Shown here: piece by piece, positions 5,753 through 12,394 of the stretch
Position numbering within the stretch: position 1 is the first letter of the stretch
How the letters are laid out: every line of letters starts with the position of its first letter
Virus record (IMG/VR): IMGVR_UViG_3300020455_000061
Span: 1 to 31,686 of that record
Length of the DNA stretch: 31,686 nucleotides
Reading direction: 5' to 3' (one strand)
Origin: a virus
Made by a program: the position numbers and the translations under genes
Notes under the pieces: generated by a model
What the model was told of the DNA's origin: nothing
The model's input: the letters and a program-made list of their open reading frames with translations, nothing else
Databases searched by the model: none

Positions 5753-6691
5753 ATGGAACGCTCTAAGAATTTTCATTGGTTCTTAGGTATAGCAGCATTC
5801 CTCATTGCAGGTAGTGCTGGGTTCTTTTCGGTATTCGGTTTATCAAAACTATTTAGTGGTGCTGCATTATCTGTTGTGATTATGGCTGGTTCATTAGAGT
5901 TTGGTAAATTAGTAACTGCCGCATTTCTATACAGATATTGGGACAAAGTAAGTTTTTTACAAAAAGTTTATTTAACTATAGCCACACTTGTATTAATACT
6001 AATAACAAGTGCTGGTATTTATGGATACTTATCTAACGCCTATCAAGGAGCTACCGTAGGGTTTGAGAAACAATCTACCAAATTATTAGCCTTAGAGGAA
6101 AGATTAGATAATCTAGCTGAGGATAAAAAATTCCTAAAAGAAGATTTAGAATTTCAGTTAAAAGAATTACCTGAGAATTATAGGACAGCAAAACGGAAGT
6201 TAAGAGAAGATTATAATCCAAGAATACAAAAGGTCAATGGTGAGGTATTAGATTTAAAAAGTCAAATATCAGATTTAGAATTACAATTGATTGATACTGG
6301 TGTTGATGTGGGTCCTGCTATCTATCTTGCTAAAGTATTCAAATCAGATGTAGATACTGTTGTTAGTTTCTTTATGTTGGTCCTTATCTTTGTGTTTGAT
6401 CCATTAGCTGTTATGTTAGTTATAGCGTTTAACCAAGCACTCATACTTAAAGAAGAAGAGAGCCCTGTAAGATCTGGGACAAGTTCCAATACCAACATTA
6501 CCACAGGAAAAAAATGGTGGGAAATGTTTGGTGAGAAAAAACCAAAAAAAGTTGAGAAAGTACTTGACTTTTCTAAAAATGATGATAGTGATAGTGGCGA
6601 GATTTTGGAACCTGATATTGATGATATACCACCAGTAGAAGAAAAAACTTCTGAAAATAATGAAAGAAGAGGTGCCGTTCCTACAATTTAA
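5753..6691 (+). CDS. Polytopic membrane protein with central coiled coil
   Basis: A 312-residue membrane protein. Three hydrophobic segments lie in the first 95 residues (WFLGIAAFLIAGSAGFF; GAALSVVIMAGSLEFGKLVTAAFL; YLTIATLVLILITSAGIYGYL). A charged coiled coil of about 90 residues follows, then a segment with SFFMLVLIFVFDPLAVMLVIAFNQAL (two close passes or a hairpin). The tail is long, acidic and disordered, with a lysine-rich part near 255. The arrangement loosely recalls DUF4407-type membrane proteins, but I would not assign it. TAGGAG precedes the ATG. Possible roles include membrane remodelling or superinfection control, both speculative. Confidence 0.65.
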   Translation: MERSKNFHWFLGIAAFLIAGSAGFFSVFGLSKLFSGAALSVVIMAGSLEFGKLVTAAFLYRYWDKVSFLQKVYLTIATLVLILITSAGIYGYLSNAYQGATVGFEKQSTKLLALEERLDNLAEDKKFLKEDLEFQLKELPENYRTAKRKLREDYNPRIQKVNGEVLDLKSQISDLELQLIDTGVDVGPAIYLAKVFKSDVDTVVSFFMLVLIFVFDPLAVMLVIAFNQALILKEEESPVRSGTSSNTNITTGKKWWEMFGEKKPKKVEKVLDFSKNDDSDSGEILEPDIDDIPPVEEKTSENNERRGAVPTI

Positions 6692-6706
6692 TTGTTATAT
6701 ATATTC

Positions 6707-6755
6707 TATTTATTATTGTAGTGAGATACTCCTTTTTAAATATTAAAACCAGGAG
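6707..6755 (+). promoter_or_regulatory. phoH leader: promoter-like element and hairpin covering the ribosome-binding site
   Basis: TATTTATTATT at 6707-6717 matches the element at 5531 and 25948. Downstream, CTCCT (6729-6733) pairs with AGGAG (6751-6755), the phoH Shine-Dalgarno. TTTTAA (6734-6739) pairs with TTAAAA (6743-6748) around an ATA loop, with CC bulged. The ribosome-binding site is thus fully paired in the full-length leader. Translational control is inferred. Confidence 0.5.
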
Positions 6756-6763
6756 ACAGTTTT

Positions 6764-7612
6764 ATGAAACGCAAACCTAAAGTCGAAACAATAACGAAGG
6801 TTACAGCCAACCAAGAATGTCAAAACAAACGCCAAGCATTATCTCAAATCAAAAGAATCAAATGGAATATAGAATTCAAAAATAGAAACCAAGAGAAATT
6901 TTGGAACACTATTAGTTCTAATAGTCTATCCTTTTGTATTGGTCCTGCTGGGTGTGGAAAGACATTTGTTGCAACATATTATGCATTACAACATCTGGTA
7001 GATAAAGATTCTAAATTTGATGGAATCATTATTACTAAACCTATGGTAGAAGTAGATGGAGAGAAGATAGGTTATTTGCCAGGTAATGTAGATGAAAAAA
7101 CCGAACCTTTCATGCAATCTGTTTATTACAATATGGAGCAGATTATAGGAAAGCAGAGGTTAGATGTTTTAAGAAAGTCAGGTGTTATTAAAGTAATTCC
7201 ATTAGCATACATGAGAGGTATCACACTACAAAATAAAATAGTGTTAATGGATGAAGCCCAAAATTCAACTGTACCACAAATTAAAACATTCCTAACGAGA
7301 ATTGGAATGGGTTCTAAGTATATCGTTAGTGGGGATTTAGGACAGAGTGATTTAAGAAGAAGTGTAGACAATGGTTTAGAGGATTCCATTAAGAGGTTTA
7401 CAGGAGTTTATGGTGTTGGTTTTTCAAGATTTGGAATGGGAGACATTGTTAGACACCCAATAGTTGCTGAACTACTTGATAAGTATCAAGATGATAGTAT
7501 AGATTTATCGGGTATAGATGCTGAGGTAACTCTAAGTGAATGGCTAAAACAACCATCTTATGAGCACCCAAAGTACACGCATTATTTTAGAAATATGCAA
7601 AATAAGGCTTGA
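6764..7612 (+). CDS. phoH: PhoH-like P-loop ATPase
   Basis: A 282-residue PhoH-family ATPase. Walker A GPAGCGKT is at residues 60-67 and Walker B IVLMDEAQN at 159-167. Between them are the family signatures TKPMVEVDGEKIGYLPGNVDEK and PLAYMRG. After Walker B, IVSGDLGQSDL is the sensor region. PhoH genes are frequent in marine phages; proposed roles involve RNA metabolism or phosphate stress, and none is firmly shown in phage. The AGGAG site is eight bases before the ATG but lies in a hairpin. The stop codon TGA is shared with the -35 box of the next promoter. Confidence 0.93.
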   Translation: MKRKPKVETITKVTANQECQNKRQALSQIKRIKWNIEFKNRNQEKFWNTISSNSLSFCIGPAGCGKTFVATYYALQHLVDKDSKFDGIIITKPMVEVDGEKIGYLPGNVDEKTEPFMQSVYYNMEQIIGKQRLDVLRKSGVIKVIPLAYMRGITLQNKIVLMDEAQNSTVPQIKTFLTRIGMGSKYIVSGDLGQSDLRRSVDNGLEDSIKRFTGVYGVGFSRFGMGDIVRHPIVAELLDKYQDDSIDLSGIDAEVTLSEWLKQPSYEHPKYTHYFRNMQNKA

Positions 7613-7638
7613 CTCGTATAGGTTTTTCTTTGTATATT
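7609..7638 (+). promoter_or_regulatory. Sigma70-type promoter before the transglycosylase gene
   Basis: TTGACT (7609-7614), an 18-base spacer and TATATT (7633-7638). The spacer ends TTTTTCTTTG, as in the two copies at 8237 and 9020. The -35 overlaps the phoH stop. The predicted start of transcription, about 7645, leaves a short leader with GAGG before the ATG at 7665. Confidence 0.7.
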
Positions 7639-7664
7639 GATCTAATCAAAACGAGGTAAAAATC

Positions 7665-8240
7665 ATGAATTCAAGACAATCTTTTTTAGCAGGTATGTTA
7701 ACTACAGCGGCAGTAGTTATGTACTATATGGAAAACATCTATGATGTACCAGCAGTATATGATGTTAAAGTAAAATATGTTGAGGTTGAAATACCTGCTA
7801 AGAAACCTAACTTTACAGATGAGGTAAAGACAATCAACTCATCATTAAACAAATCAAAACTAAAACATCTTTTAGTTTACACCTATGCCTTATGTGAGGA
7901 ATATCAAGTTCCTTATACATTAGTAAAGGCAGTCATAGAAACTGAATCAAGTTGGAATCATAGAGCAATTAGTACAAGTGATGCTAGGGGATTGATGCAA
8001 ATAAAACCATCAACCGCTAAGAGTGAATTCAAAACACCAGGTTGGGATTTGTTTGATCCTTATGTAAATATTACAGTTGGTATCAAATATCTTAAACAAC
8101 TATATGATAGATTTGGAGATTGGAATAGTGCATTGACTGCCTATTCACATGGTCCTACCATTACAGATACCTATAGTTCCAATTATATTAATGATAATTT
8201 TTATGTAAAAAAGATCAAAAAAGTGCAAGAAAGTTCTTGA
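7665..8240 (+). CDS. Lytic transglycosylase (SLT domain) with N-terminal membrane anchor
   Basis: A 191-residue peptidoglycan-cleaving enzyme. Residues about 6-24 (SFLAGMLTTAAVVMYYMEN) form a signal anchor or uncleaved signal. The Slt-type domain covers about 70-165: IETESSWNHRAIS holds the likely catalytic Glu94 of the ES motif, GLMQI is at 109-113, then VGIKYLKQLYDRFGDWNSALTAY. It would cut the MurNAc-GlcNAc bond in the periplasm to give 1,6-anhydro ends. It could be the phage endolysin, anchored and released like a SAR-type lysin, or a protein helping DNA entry. It is preceded by a host-type promoter, which is unexpected for a pure lysis gene. Followed at once by another sigma70 promoter. 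Confidence 0.88.
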   Translation: MNSRQSFLAGMLTTAAVVMYYMENIYDVPAVYDVKVKYVEVEIPAKKPNFTDEVKTINSSLNKSKLKHLLVYTYALCEEYQVPYTLVKAVIETESSWNHRAISTSDARGLMQIKPSTAKSEFKTPGWDLFDPYVNITVGIKYLKQLYDRFGDWNSALTAYSHGPTITDTYSSNYINDNFYVKKIKKVQESS

Positions 8241-8273
8241 CTTTGGCGTTTTTTCTTTGTATATTAAGGTATG
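8236..8273 (+). repeat. 38-bp promoter repeat, copy 1 (copy 2 at 9019-9056)
   Basis: Positions 8236-8273 and 9019-9056 are identical over 38 bases, covering -35, spacer, -10 and the first transcribed bases. Upstream of both are A-rich AAAAAAGATCAAAAAAG runs (8206-8222 and 8991-9007), which may act as UP elements. The copies flank a four-gene block (8304-8990), suggesting duplication of a promoter cassette. Confidence 0.8.
8237..8265 (+). promoter_or_regulatory. Sigma70-type promoter P1
   Basis: TTGACT (8237-8242), 17-base spacer, TATATT (8260-8265). Start of transcription is expected near 8272, so the ATG at 8271 would have no leader; translation from 8304 is more likely. The -35 overlaps the transglycosylase stop TGA (8238-8240). 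Confidence 0.75.
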
Positions 8274-8303
8274 ATTAAAGAACAAAAAACAAAGGATTTA
8301 AAA

Positions 8304-8549
8304 ATGAGAGATTTATTTGATAAAGAGTTTCAACAAGAAATGGATGATTTTTTTGACTATATTGACCATGAGGTTTTAGGAAAACCTAAGACAGATGATG
8401 TTCCAGTAATAACTGGTGATAGAGATACAGATGCTCTTCTTGAAGATGAAAGAAGAAACCAAGAAGATGTTGTAGAATTAGTTCATGAAGTTGATGGTGT
8501 TGTTGTTTGTGAACCTGTTGAAGATGTTTTAAAAAGAGAGGCTAAGTAA
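8304..8549 (+). CDS. Acidic hypothetical protein, 81 aa
   Basis: The frame opens at 8271, but that ATG is at the predicted transcription start; the ATG at 8304 has AAAGGA at 8291-8296 and is preferred, giving 81 residues. The protein is acidic, with a helical N-terminus (LFDKEFQQEMDDFFDYIDHE) and a VVELVHEVDGVVVCEPVED strand-like end. As a likely early small protein it may target a host function, but nothing in the sequence identifies it. Confidence 0.6.
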   Translation: MRDLFDKEFQQEMDDFFDYIDHEVLGKPKTDDVPVITGDRDTDALLEDERRNQEDVVELVHEVDGVVVCEPVEDVLKREAK

Positions 8550-8692
8550 TGACTAAACCACTTCAAAAATTTAAGTATATCAAAGGTGATGTACTTGTCG
8601 GTTTCTTAATGGATAGATTTGATTATACTGCCAAACAGGCTATCAAAATGGAAAAGAGATTACCTGGTGGTTTAAAAGTACAGGTGATATAA
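8549..8692 (+). CDS. Small hypothetical protein, 47 aa
   Basis: A 47-residue basic frame starting in a TAATG overlap and ending directly before the next ATG. KYIKGDVLVGFLMDRFDYTA, followed by KQAIKMEKRLPG, looks like a compact helix-turn-helix-sized unit, but no DNA-binding pattern is convincing. AGAGAGG upstream serves as ribosome-binding site. Confidence 0.5.
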   Translation: MTKPLQKFKYIKGDVLVGFLMDRFDYTAKQAIKMEKRLPGGLKVQVI

Positions 8693-8824
8693 ATGAAAAA
8701 TACACTAATCACTTTTCTATTCACAACCTTAGTTGCGTTGTGGTACTTAGATGTAACTCCAACCGAGTTAGTTTATCTGTTGGAGATTTTACCAAATTAT
8801 TTAAAATACAAGTTAGGAGTTTAA
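8693..8824 (+). CDS. Small membrane protein, 43 aa
   Basis: A 43-residue frame directly abutting the previous stop. Residues 4-19 (TLITFLFTTLVALWYL) form a single membrane helix, followed by an amphipathic stretch VYLLEILPNYLKYK. Likely an inner-membrane micro-protein of the early region. Function unknown. Confidence 0.5.
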   Translation: MKNTLITFLFTTLVALWYLDVTPTELVYLLEILPNYLKYKLGV

Positions 8825-8825
8825 T

Positions 8826-8990
8826 ATGAATGAAATTATATATGATATTTCAGATTTAGAACCAGTAAGTGCATGTTGCAATGCAGAAATTGTCTTACAT
8901 GATTTATGTAATGATTGTCATGAACATTGTGATAATATTTATGAAACCGAAGATGGAATCTTTGTAGATGAAGATGGAGTTGAATATTAA
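8826..8990 (+). CDS. Small zinc-ribbon-like protein, 54 aa
   Basis: A 54-residue protein with AGGAG at about 8815. The Cys pattern ACCNAE, then LCNDCHEHCD (residues about 17-35), suggests a zinc knuckle or ribbon with C-C and C-x2-C pairs. The C-terminus is acidic (ETEDGIFVDEDGVEY). Zinc micro-proteins of phages often bind nucleic acid or host polymerase, but no partner can be named. It is the last gene before the second promoter copy. Confidence 0.55.
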   Translation: MNEIIYDISDLEPVSACCNAEIVLHDLCNDCHEHCDNIYETEDGIFVDEDGVEY

Positions 8991-9019
8991 AAAAAGATCA
9001 AAAAAGATCAAATTAATAC

Positions 9020-9048
9020 TTGACTTTGGCGTTTTTTCTTTGTATATT
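9020..9048 (+). promoter_or_regulatory. Sigma70-type promoter P2
   Basis: TTGACT (9020-9025), 17-base spacer, TATATT (9043-9048), sequence-identical to P1. It lies after an A-rich run and drives the genes from 9072. The start of transcription is expected near 9055, so the ATG at 9054 is probably not used. Confidence 0.75.
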
Positions 9049-9071
9049 AAGGTATGTTAAATGAGGAATAT

Positions 9072-9236
9072 ATGAAGAACTTAGTAGTAAATGCTTTCGG
9101 TGATTTAGTTGAAAGAACTGATTATGGTAATCACAAGAACCAGTTAAATTTATTTGATAATCTAAATGAGGTTGTTGAAGAGAATATCACAGCAGATGAT
9201 ATATTAGATTTTTTATTTAATAGGAAGAAAAAATAA
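9072..9236 (+). CDS. Hypothetical protein, 54 aa
   Basis: The ATG at 9072 has GAGGA five bases upstream and is chosen over the ATG at 9054, which falls at the predicted transcription start. The 54-residue product has NHKNQLNLFDNLNEVVEE and ends in a basic FNRKKK tail. No family is recognised. Confidence 0.55.
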   Translation: MKNLVVNAFGDLVERTDYGNHKNQLNLFDNLNEVVEENITADDILDFLFNRKKK

Positions 9237-9247
9237 GGAGTTATAAA

Positions 9248-9460
9248 ATGGCGTTAAAACCTAAAACAGAAAAAGTAAGGTCAAAGAATGCGGCCTTCAA
9301 AGATATGGTCAAAGACATGGATGTTGAGAAGTTGGCAGCCAAGTGGGCAGTTGAAGATTACACTTCACATTATTTTCAAGGTGAGAAAGATTATTCACCT
9401 GAATCAAATGATGTGTTAGAGTATGATGATATTGATGAAACTGATTTCTACTTAGATTAA
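9248..9460 (+). CDS. Hypothetical protein, 70 aa
   Basis: A 70-residue protein with AAGGAG upstream. It is basic at the N-terminus (MALKPKTEKVRSKNAAFK), helical in the centre (DVEKLAAKWAVEDYTSHYF), and very acidic at the end (LEYDDIDETDFYLD). No motif allows a function to be given. Confidence 0.55.
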   Translation: MALKPKTEKVRSKNAAFKDMVKDMDVEKLAAKWAVEDYTSHYFQGEKDYSPESNDVLEYDDIDETDFYLD

Positions 9461-9480
9461 TATTTATTATAGGAGAGAAT

Positions 9481-9564
9481 ATGATAATGATTGCAATTAT
9501 GTTTATCGGCTGTCTATTATTTATGTGGGCAGTTGATGCAGAAGCTAAACGGAAACAAAAATGA
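9481..9564 (+). CDS. Membrane micro-protein, 27 aa
   Basis: A 27-residue frame with AGGAGAG immediately upstream and an ATGA overlap with the next gene. It is almost entirely one membrane helix (MIAIMFIGCLLFMWAV) with a basic tail (EAKRKQK), implying an N-out/C-in single-pass peptide. The strong ribosome-binding site supports translation. Confidence 0.55.
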   Translation: MIMIAIMFIGCLLFMWAVDAEAKRKQK

Positions 9565-9776
9565 ATATAAGTAAGTTAGTTCAAAGATTAGAAGAAATAG
9601 AAAACCACACTAAAGGTGAGGGGGCAGAACTAATAAACTCTTTGATTGAAGAGTTAATTGAAATTGACTTGAGATTGGAAAAGGGTTTTAAAAAAGTATT
9701 ATCAAAAGAAAAAGATGAGTTCTTAGATGAGCTACTCCAAAAAGGAATAGACACAGGACAAATCGGTGAAGCATAA
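9561..9776 (+). CDS. Helical hypothetical protein, 71 aa
   Basis: A 71-residue, leucine/glutamate-rich protein predicted to be all helical (LVQRLEEIENHTKGEGAELI then LIEELIEIDLRLEKGFKKVL), possibly a small coiled-coil oligomer. It starts in the ATGA overlap. No family recognised. Confidence 0.55.
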   Translation: MNISKLVQRLEEIENHTKGEGAELINSLIEELIEIDLRLEKGFKKVLSKEKDEFLDELLQKGIDTGQIGEA

Positions 9777-9790
9777 AAAGAGAGGTTAAA

Positions 9791-10228
9791 ATGAGTAAAA
9801 GTACATTTGAAAAAAATGGTGGTTATTTCATAGATGGAATAGCATATATGGATTGTAAAATCACAGGTGAACCTGTTGCCAATGTTGGAACAGAAGCTAA
9901 ATCTGTAATTGGTAGTAGAGCTTTAATGGGTAGAATGTTTAAACAATTTCCTGAAACTACTAAACCAGCAAGAGTTTCAACAGGACGGCCAGCAGGTTGG
10001 CATTTCATGAATGAGTTTGTTGATAAAGATGGAACAGTATTTCATAAAGGTAAGGAACAACCAGACCTTAAAGGAACATTACCACCAACAAAAGTAGTTC
10101 CTAAGAAAAAAACTAAAAGAAGGACTAAGGAAGAGATACTTATTGCTAGGGATAAAGAGAAAAAAGCTGCTCTTAGAAAAGCACATAAGCAACAGAAAGA
10201 TTTTTTAAACCATAAATTCGGAGGCTAA
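9791..10228 (+). CDS. Hypothetical protein with basic C-terminal tail, 145 aa
   Basis: A 145-residue protein with AGAGAGG before the ATG. The first about 95 residues contain conserved-looking turns (YMDCKITGEPVANVGTEA; RPAGWHFMNEFVDKDGTVFH), consistent with a small folded domain. The last 50 are strongly basic (KVVPKKKTKRRTKEEIL and so on), suggesting nucleic-acid or ribosome contact. I cannot name the family. Confidence 0.6.
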   Translation: MSKSTFEKNGGYFIDGIAYMDCKITGEPVANVGTEAKSVIGSRALMGRMFKQFPETTKPARVSTGRPAGWHFMNEFVDKDGTVFHKGKEQPDLKGTLPPTKVVPKKKTKRRTKEEILIARDKEKKAALRKAHKQQKDFLNHKFGG

Positions 10229-10393
10229 ATGTCAAAGAAAGTTACAAAGAAAGTTGGTCAATTTGACCACTATAAGAAATGGACAACTGGTGAAGGTTAT
10301 ACATTCCTTGCAGAAACCAAAGAAGATGCATTAGAGTATCTTAAACACATGGAACATGCCAACTTAGGCAAACTAAAAGAGGTTACTAAATGA
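10229..10393 (+). CDS. Small hypothetical protein, 54 aa
   Basis: A 54-residue frame with GGAGG just upstream, beginning one base after the previous stop and sharing ATGA with the next gene. It is lysine-rich, with GEGYTFLAETKEDALEYLKH suggesting a strand plus helix. Function unknown. Confidence 0.55.
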   Translation: MSKKVTKKVGQFDHYKKWTTGEGYTFLAETKEDALEYLKHMEHANLGKLKEVTK

Positions 10394-10635
10394 GACAGAA
10401 GCCGTATTTACTAAAAAAAGATTGGGTAACTGGTCAAGATAAATCTGGTGAAGATAAATTATTGAAAGTATCTGATATGATTCAAGGACCAAAAAGATTA
10501 GAAGATGAATCTTTTGAAGATTTTAAAATTCGTAGAAAAGCAGAAAATGGTATGGTTAGTGATAGACTTGCTGGACTATATACACCAAATGAATTTGATG
10601 AAGTTATTGGGAAGATTAAACCTGTTAGGAAATAG
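10390..10635 (+). CDS. Hypothetical protein, 81 aa
   Basis: An 81-residue charged protein starting in an ATGA overlap and ending directly before the deformylase ATG. It has short polar motifs (DWVTGQDKSGEDKLLKVSDM; FEDFKIRRKAENG) but no recognised domain. AAGAGG lies upstream. Confidence 0.55.
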   Translation: MRQKPYLLKKDWVTGQDKSGEDKLLKVSDMIQGPKRLEDESFEDFKIRRKAENGMVSDRLAGLYTPNEFDEVIGKIKPVRK

Positions 10636-11223
10636 ATGTCCGTAATTAATTGTTACAAAGAAGATAATCCATTAATCAAAAAGAAACTACGGGAGGTTAC
10701 AGTTGAAGAAGGACTGGAGATTGCAACAAAACTATTTCAGATACTTAACCAAAGAGGGGACGGTATTGGGTTGGCAGCTAATCAAGTGGGAATTGATGCA
10801 CAGGTGGCCGTTGTCAATGTTATTGAACCTCGGATACTCATCAACCCTAAGATCATATCTAAAGATAATGAGATTGATTATTACGAAGGTTGTTTAAGTT
10901 ATCCTGGTCAAGGTGTATCCACAAAAAGATATAGAGATGTAGTTATATCTACTGCTCAATCAGAAAGTAATTGGTATTTTAGTGGTGCTGAATCTTTACA
11001 AGATGTTCATGGTAGTTGGGAAGAGAAACATAAAAAAGATGAACAAGAAAAAAGAATCTTAGAATCCATTTGTGTTCAACATGAGATTGACCATTTGAAT
11101 GGTGTAACAATATTTAATCGTCAGGTAAAGAATCAACCTGTACAAAAAAAGACTATCAAAGTTGGGCGTAATGAAAAATGTCCATGTGGTAGTGGAAAGA
11201 AATTTAAGAAGTGTTGTGGATGA
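10636..11223 (+). CDS. def: Peptide deformylase with C-terminal SEC-C zinc motif
   Basis: A 195-residue peptide deformylase that removes the formyl group from nascent N-formyl-Met. All three catalytic motifs are present: GIGLAANQ (43-50), EGCLS (84-88) and QHEIDH (148-153), giving the Cys-His-His metal site and catalytic Glu. Unlike standard enzymes it has a charged insert of about 25 residues (roughly 115-140) between motifs 2 and 3. It also ends in a complete SEC-C motif, [14 protein letters not shown] (182-195), the zinc element found at the SecA C-terminus. That element could tether it to ribosomes or SecB. Deformylases are common in marine phages; this C-terminal fusion is not something I know as standard. 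AGGAA precedes the ATG. Confidence 0.92.
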   Translation: MSVINCYKEDNPLIKKKLREVTVEEGLEIATKLFQILNQRGDGIGLAANQVGIDAQVAVVNVIEPRILINPKIISKDNEIDYYEGCLSYPGQGVSTKRYRDVVISTAQSESNWYFSGAESLQDVHGSWEEKHKKDEQEKRILESICVQHEIDHLNGVTIFNRQVKNQPVQKKTIKVGRNEKCPCGSGKKFKKCCG

Positions 11224-11855
11224 GAAAACAATTACAAGATTATATAAACACACCAGTTACTTTTGAAAATGATGGGGTGTGGTATGATGGTGTTCCTATA
11301 ATGAATGGTTTTGAAAAACCATTGATTGATTTTATAGCTGATAGTATTGTCCATAGGGGTGGTAGTGTATTGAACATTGGATATGGTTCAGGTTTTTTTG
11401 ATAAGAGAGTTCAGGAGATTGGTGTTAGGGTACATACAATAATGGAATGTCATCCAAATGTAGTTGCTAATATTGATGCACCTTTTGCTACAATTTATGT
11501 TGGTCCTTGGCAAGAACACATAGAGACATTGATTGAAAATGGTCAAAAATATGATTGTGTATTTTTTGATACTTATGATTTTGATGGTAATTCTATGGAA
11601 TATGAATGGTTTAAATTTATGGAGTATGCTGAATCACTATTGAATCCAAAGGGTAAGGTTAGTATGTTTACTTGGTTGGGAAAGGATTATACTAAAGAAT
11701 TTAAAGAAGGATTGAAAAATCTAAAACTATATGAAGAAGAATATGAAATAAATGACTATAAGTATAAACACTTATATTGGGAGAAATCGGATGAAAAAGA
11801 ATATGGCAATGAACAGAACGGATATGATGTTGAGAAAGGCCTTAAAGAAAATTAG
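11220..11855 (+). CDS. Class I SAM methyltransferase, GAMT/RMT2-like
   Basis: A 211-residue methyltransferase starting in an ATGA overlap with the deformylase gene. [18 protein letters not shown] (49-66) is SAM motif [10 protein letters not shown] (73-81) is motif II, GPWQEH (95-100) and [10 protein letters not shown] (111-120) follow. The ECHP-GPWQE-DTY series matches guanidinoacetate N-methyltransferases and the related arginine delta-N-methyltransferase RMT2. It may therefore methylate a guanidino group of a small molecule or protein arginine. Substrate not deducible. The last 65 bases overlap the next gene in another frame, so the charged C-terminal tail may be poorly constrained. Confidence 0.75.
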   Translation: MRKQLQDYINTPVTFENDGVWYDGVPIMNGFEKPLIDFIADSIVHRGGSVLNIGYGSGFFDKRVQEIGVRVHTIMECHPNVVANIDAPFATIYVGPWQEHIETLIENGQKYDCVFFDTYDFDGNSMEYEWFKFMEYAESLLNPKGKVSMFTWLGKDYTKEFKEGLKNLKLYEEEYEINDYKYKHLYWEKSDEKEYGNEQNGYDVEKGLKEN

Positions 11856-12075
11856 TATGTTAGAAAATAGATGTAATGAAATGGAAAAAAAATTAGGTAT
11901 GATAGGAGACTATACACATTTGAGTTTAGATAGACCAGAAGAAATAACAAGAGATGGTGATGGTAGATTACTTGATATACATGGTAATGAATATGATCCA
12001 AAGAAATCTGGTAATAATGGTCAACATGATTTTGCAGAAGATCAATATGATTGGGATAACGCAGGGAGTTTATAG
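11791..12075 (+). CDS. Hypothetical protein, 94 aa
   Basis: The frame is open from 11752, but ATG 11791 with GGAGAAA upstream is the better start, giving 94 residues. It begins with a basic amphipathic helix and coiled coil ([24 protein letters not shown]), followed by a polar acidic half with GDGRLLDIHGNEYDPKK. It overlaps the methyltransferase end by 65 bases. Function unknown. Confidence 0.55.
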   Translation: MKKNMAMNRTDMMLRKALKKISMLENRCNEMEKKLGMIGDYTHLSLDRPEEITRDGDGRLLDIHGNEYDPKKSGNNGQHDFAEDQYDWDNAGSL

Positions 12076-12233
12076 TGGCCAGAGATTTATTTGGAAATCG
12101 TAAATTAACTAAAGAGGACATGAACACAAAAGGTAAGATTCAGTTTTCTAAGTCAGATGAATATTTTGAATATTTCAAAATGTTTTGTGTGGCAATGATT
12201 GGACTTGCTTACTTGTGGTATATATTTAAATGA
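12075..12233 (+). CDS. Small C-tail membrane protein, 52 aa
   Basis: A 52-residue frame with GTG start in a TAGTG overlap and an AGGGAG site. The N-terminus is polar; residues about 36-51 (MFCVAMIGLAYLWYIF) form a C-terminal membrane helix, so it is tail-anchored. Ends in an ATGA overlap with the next gene. Unknown function. Confidence 0.5.
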   Translation: MARDLFGNRKLTKEDMNTKGKIQFSKSDEYFEYFKMFCVAMIGLAYLWYIFK

Positions 12234-12394
12234 ATGAATTAGAAAAAGCAGCAATAAGAGTATTTACTCTAATCATGATAGGATTAGCAGTTATACTATG
12301 GTTACAACTACAAAGTTGTGCACCACCAATAAAGATAGAACCAGATACAATTGATGAAATTAAAATAGATAGTACATTAGCTTATGGAAGATAA
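12230..12394 (+). CDS. Small lipoprotein-like membrane protein, 54 aa
   Basis: A 54-residue protein with an N-terminal hydrophobic helix (VFTLIMIGLAVILWL) ending LQLQSCAPP. The LQSC looks like a degenerate lipobox with Cys30 as possible lipidation site; Gln at -2 is atypical. The remainder (IKIEPDTIDEIKIDST) is acidic and would be periplasmic. It could be an outer-membrane lipoprotein such as a spanin or exclusion factor, but that is conjecture. Confidence 0.45.
   Translation: MNELEKAAIRVFTLIMIGLAVILWLQLQSCAPPIKIEPDTIDEIKIDSTLAYGR

Noticed and set aside
8271-8303. ATG at 8271 (and likewise 9054) as gene starts
   Set aside because: Both lie at the predicted transcription start of the twin promoters without room for a ribosome-binding site; downstream ATGs at 8304 and 9072 have good sites.
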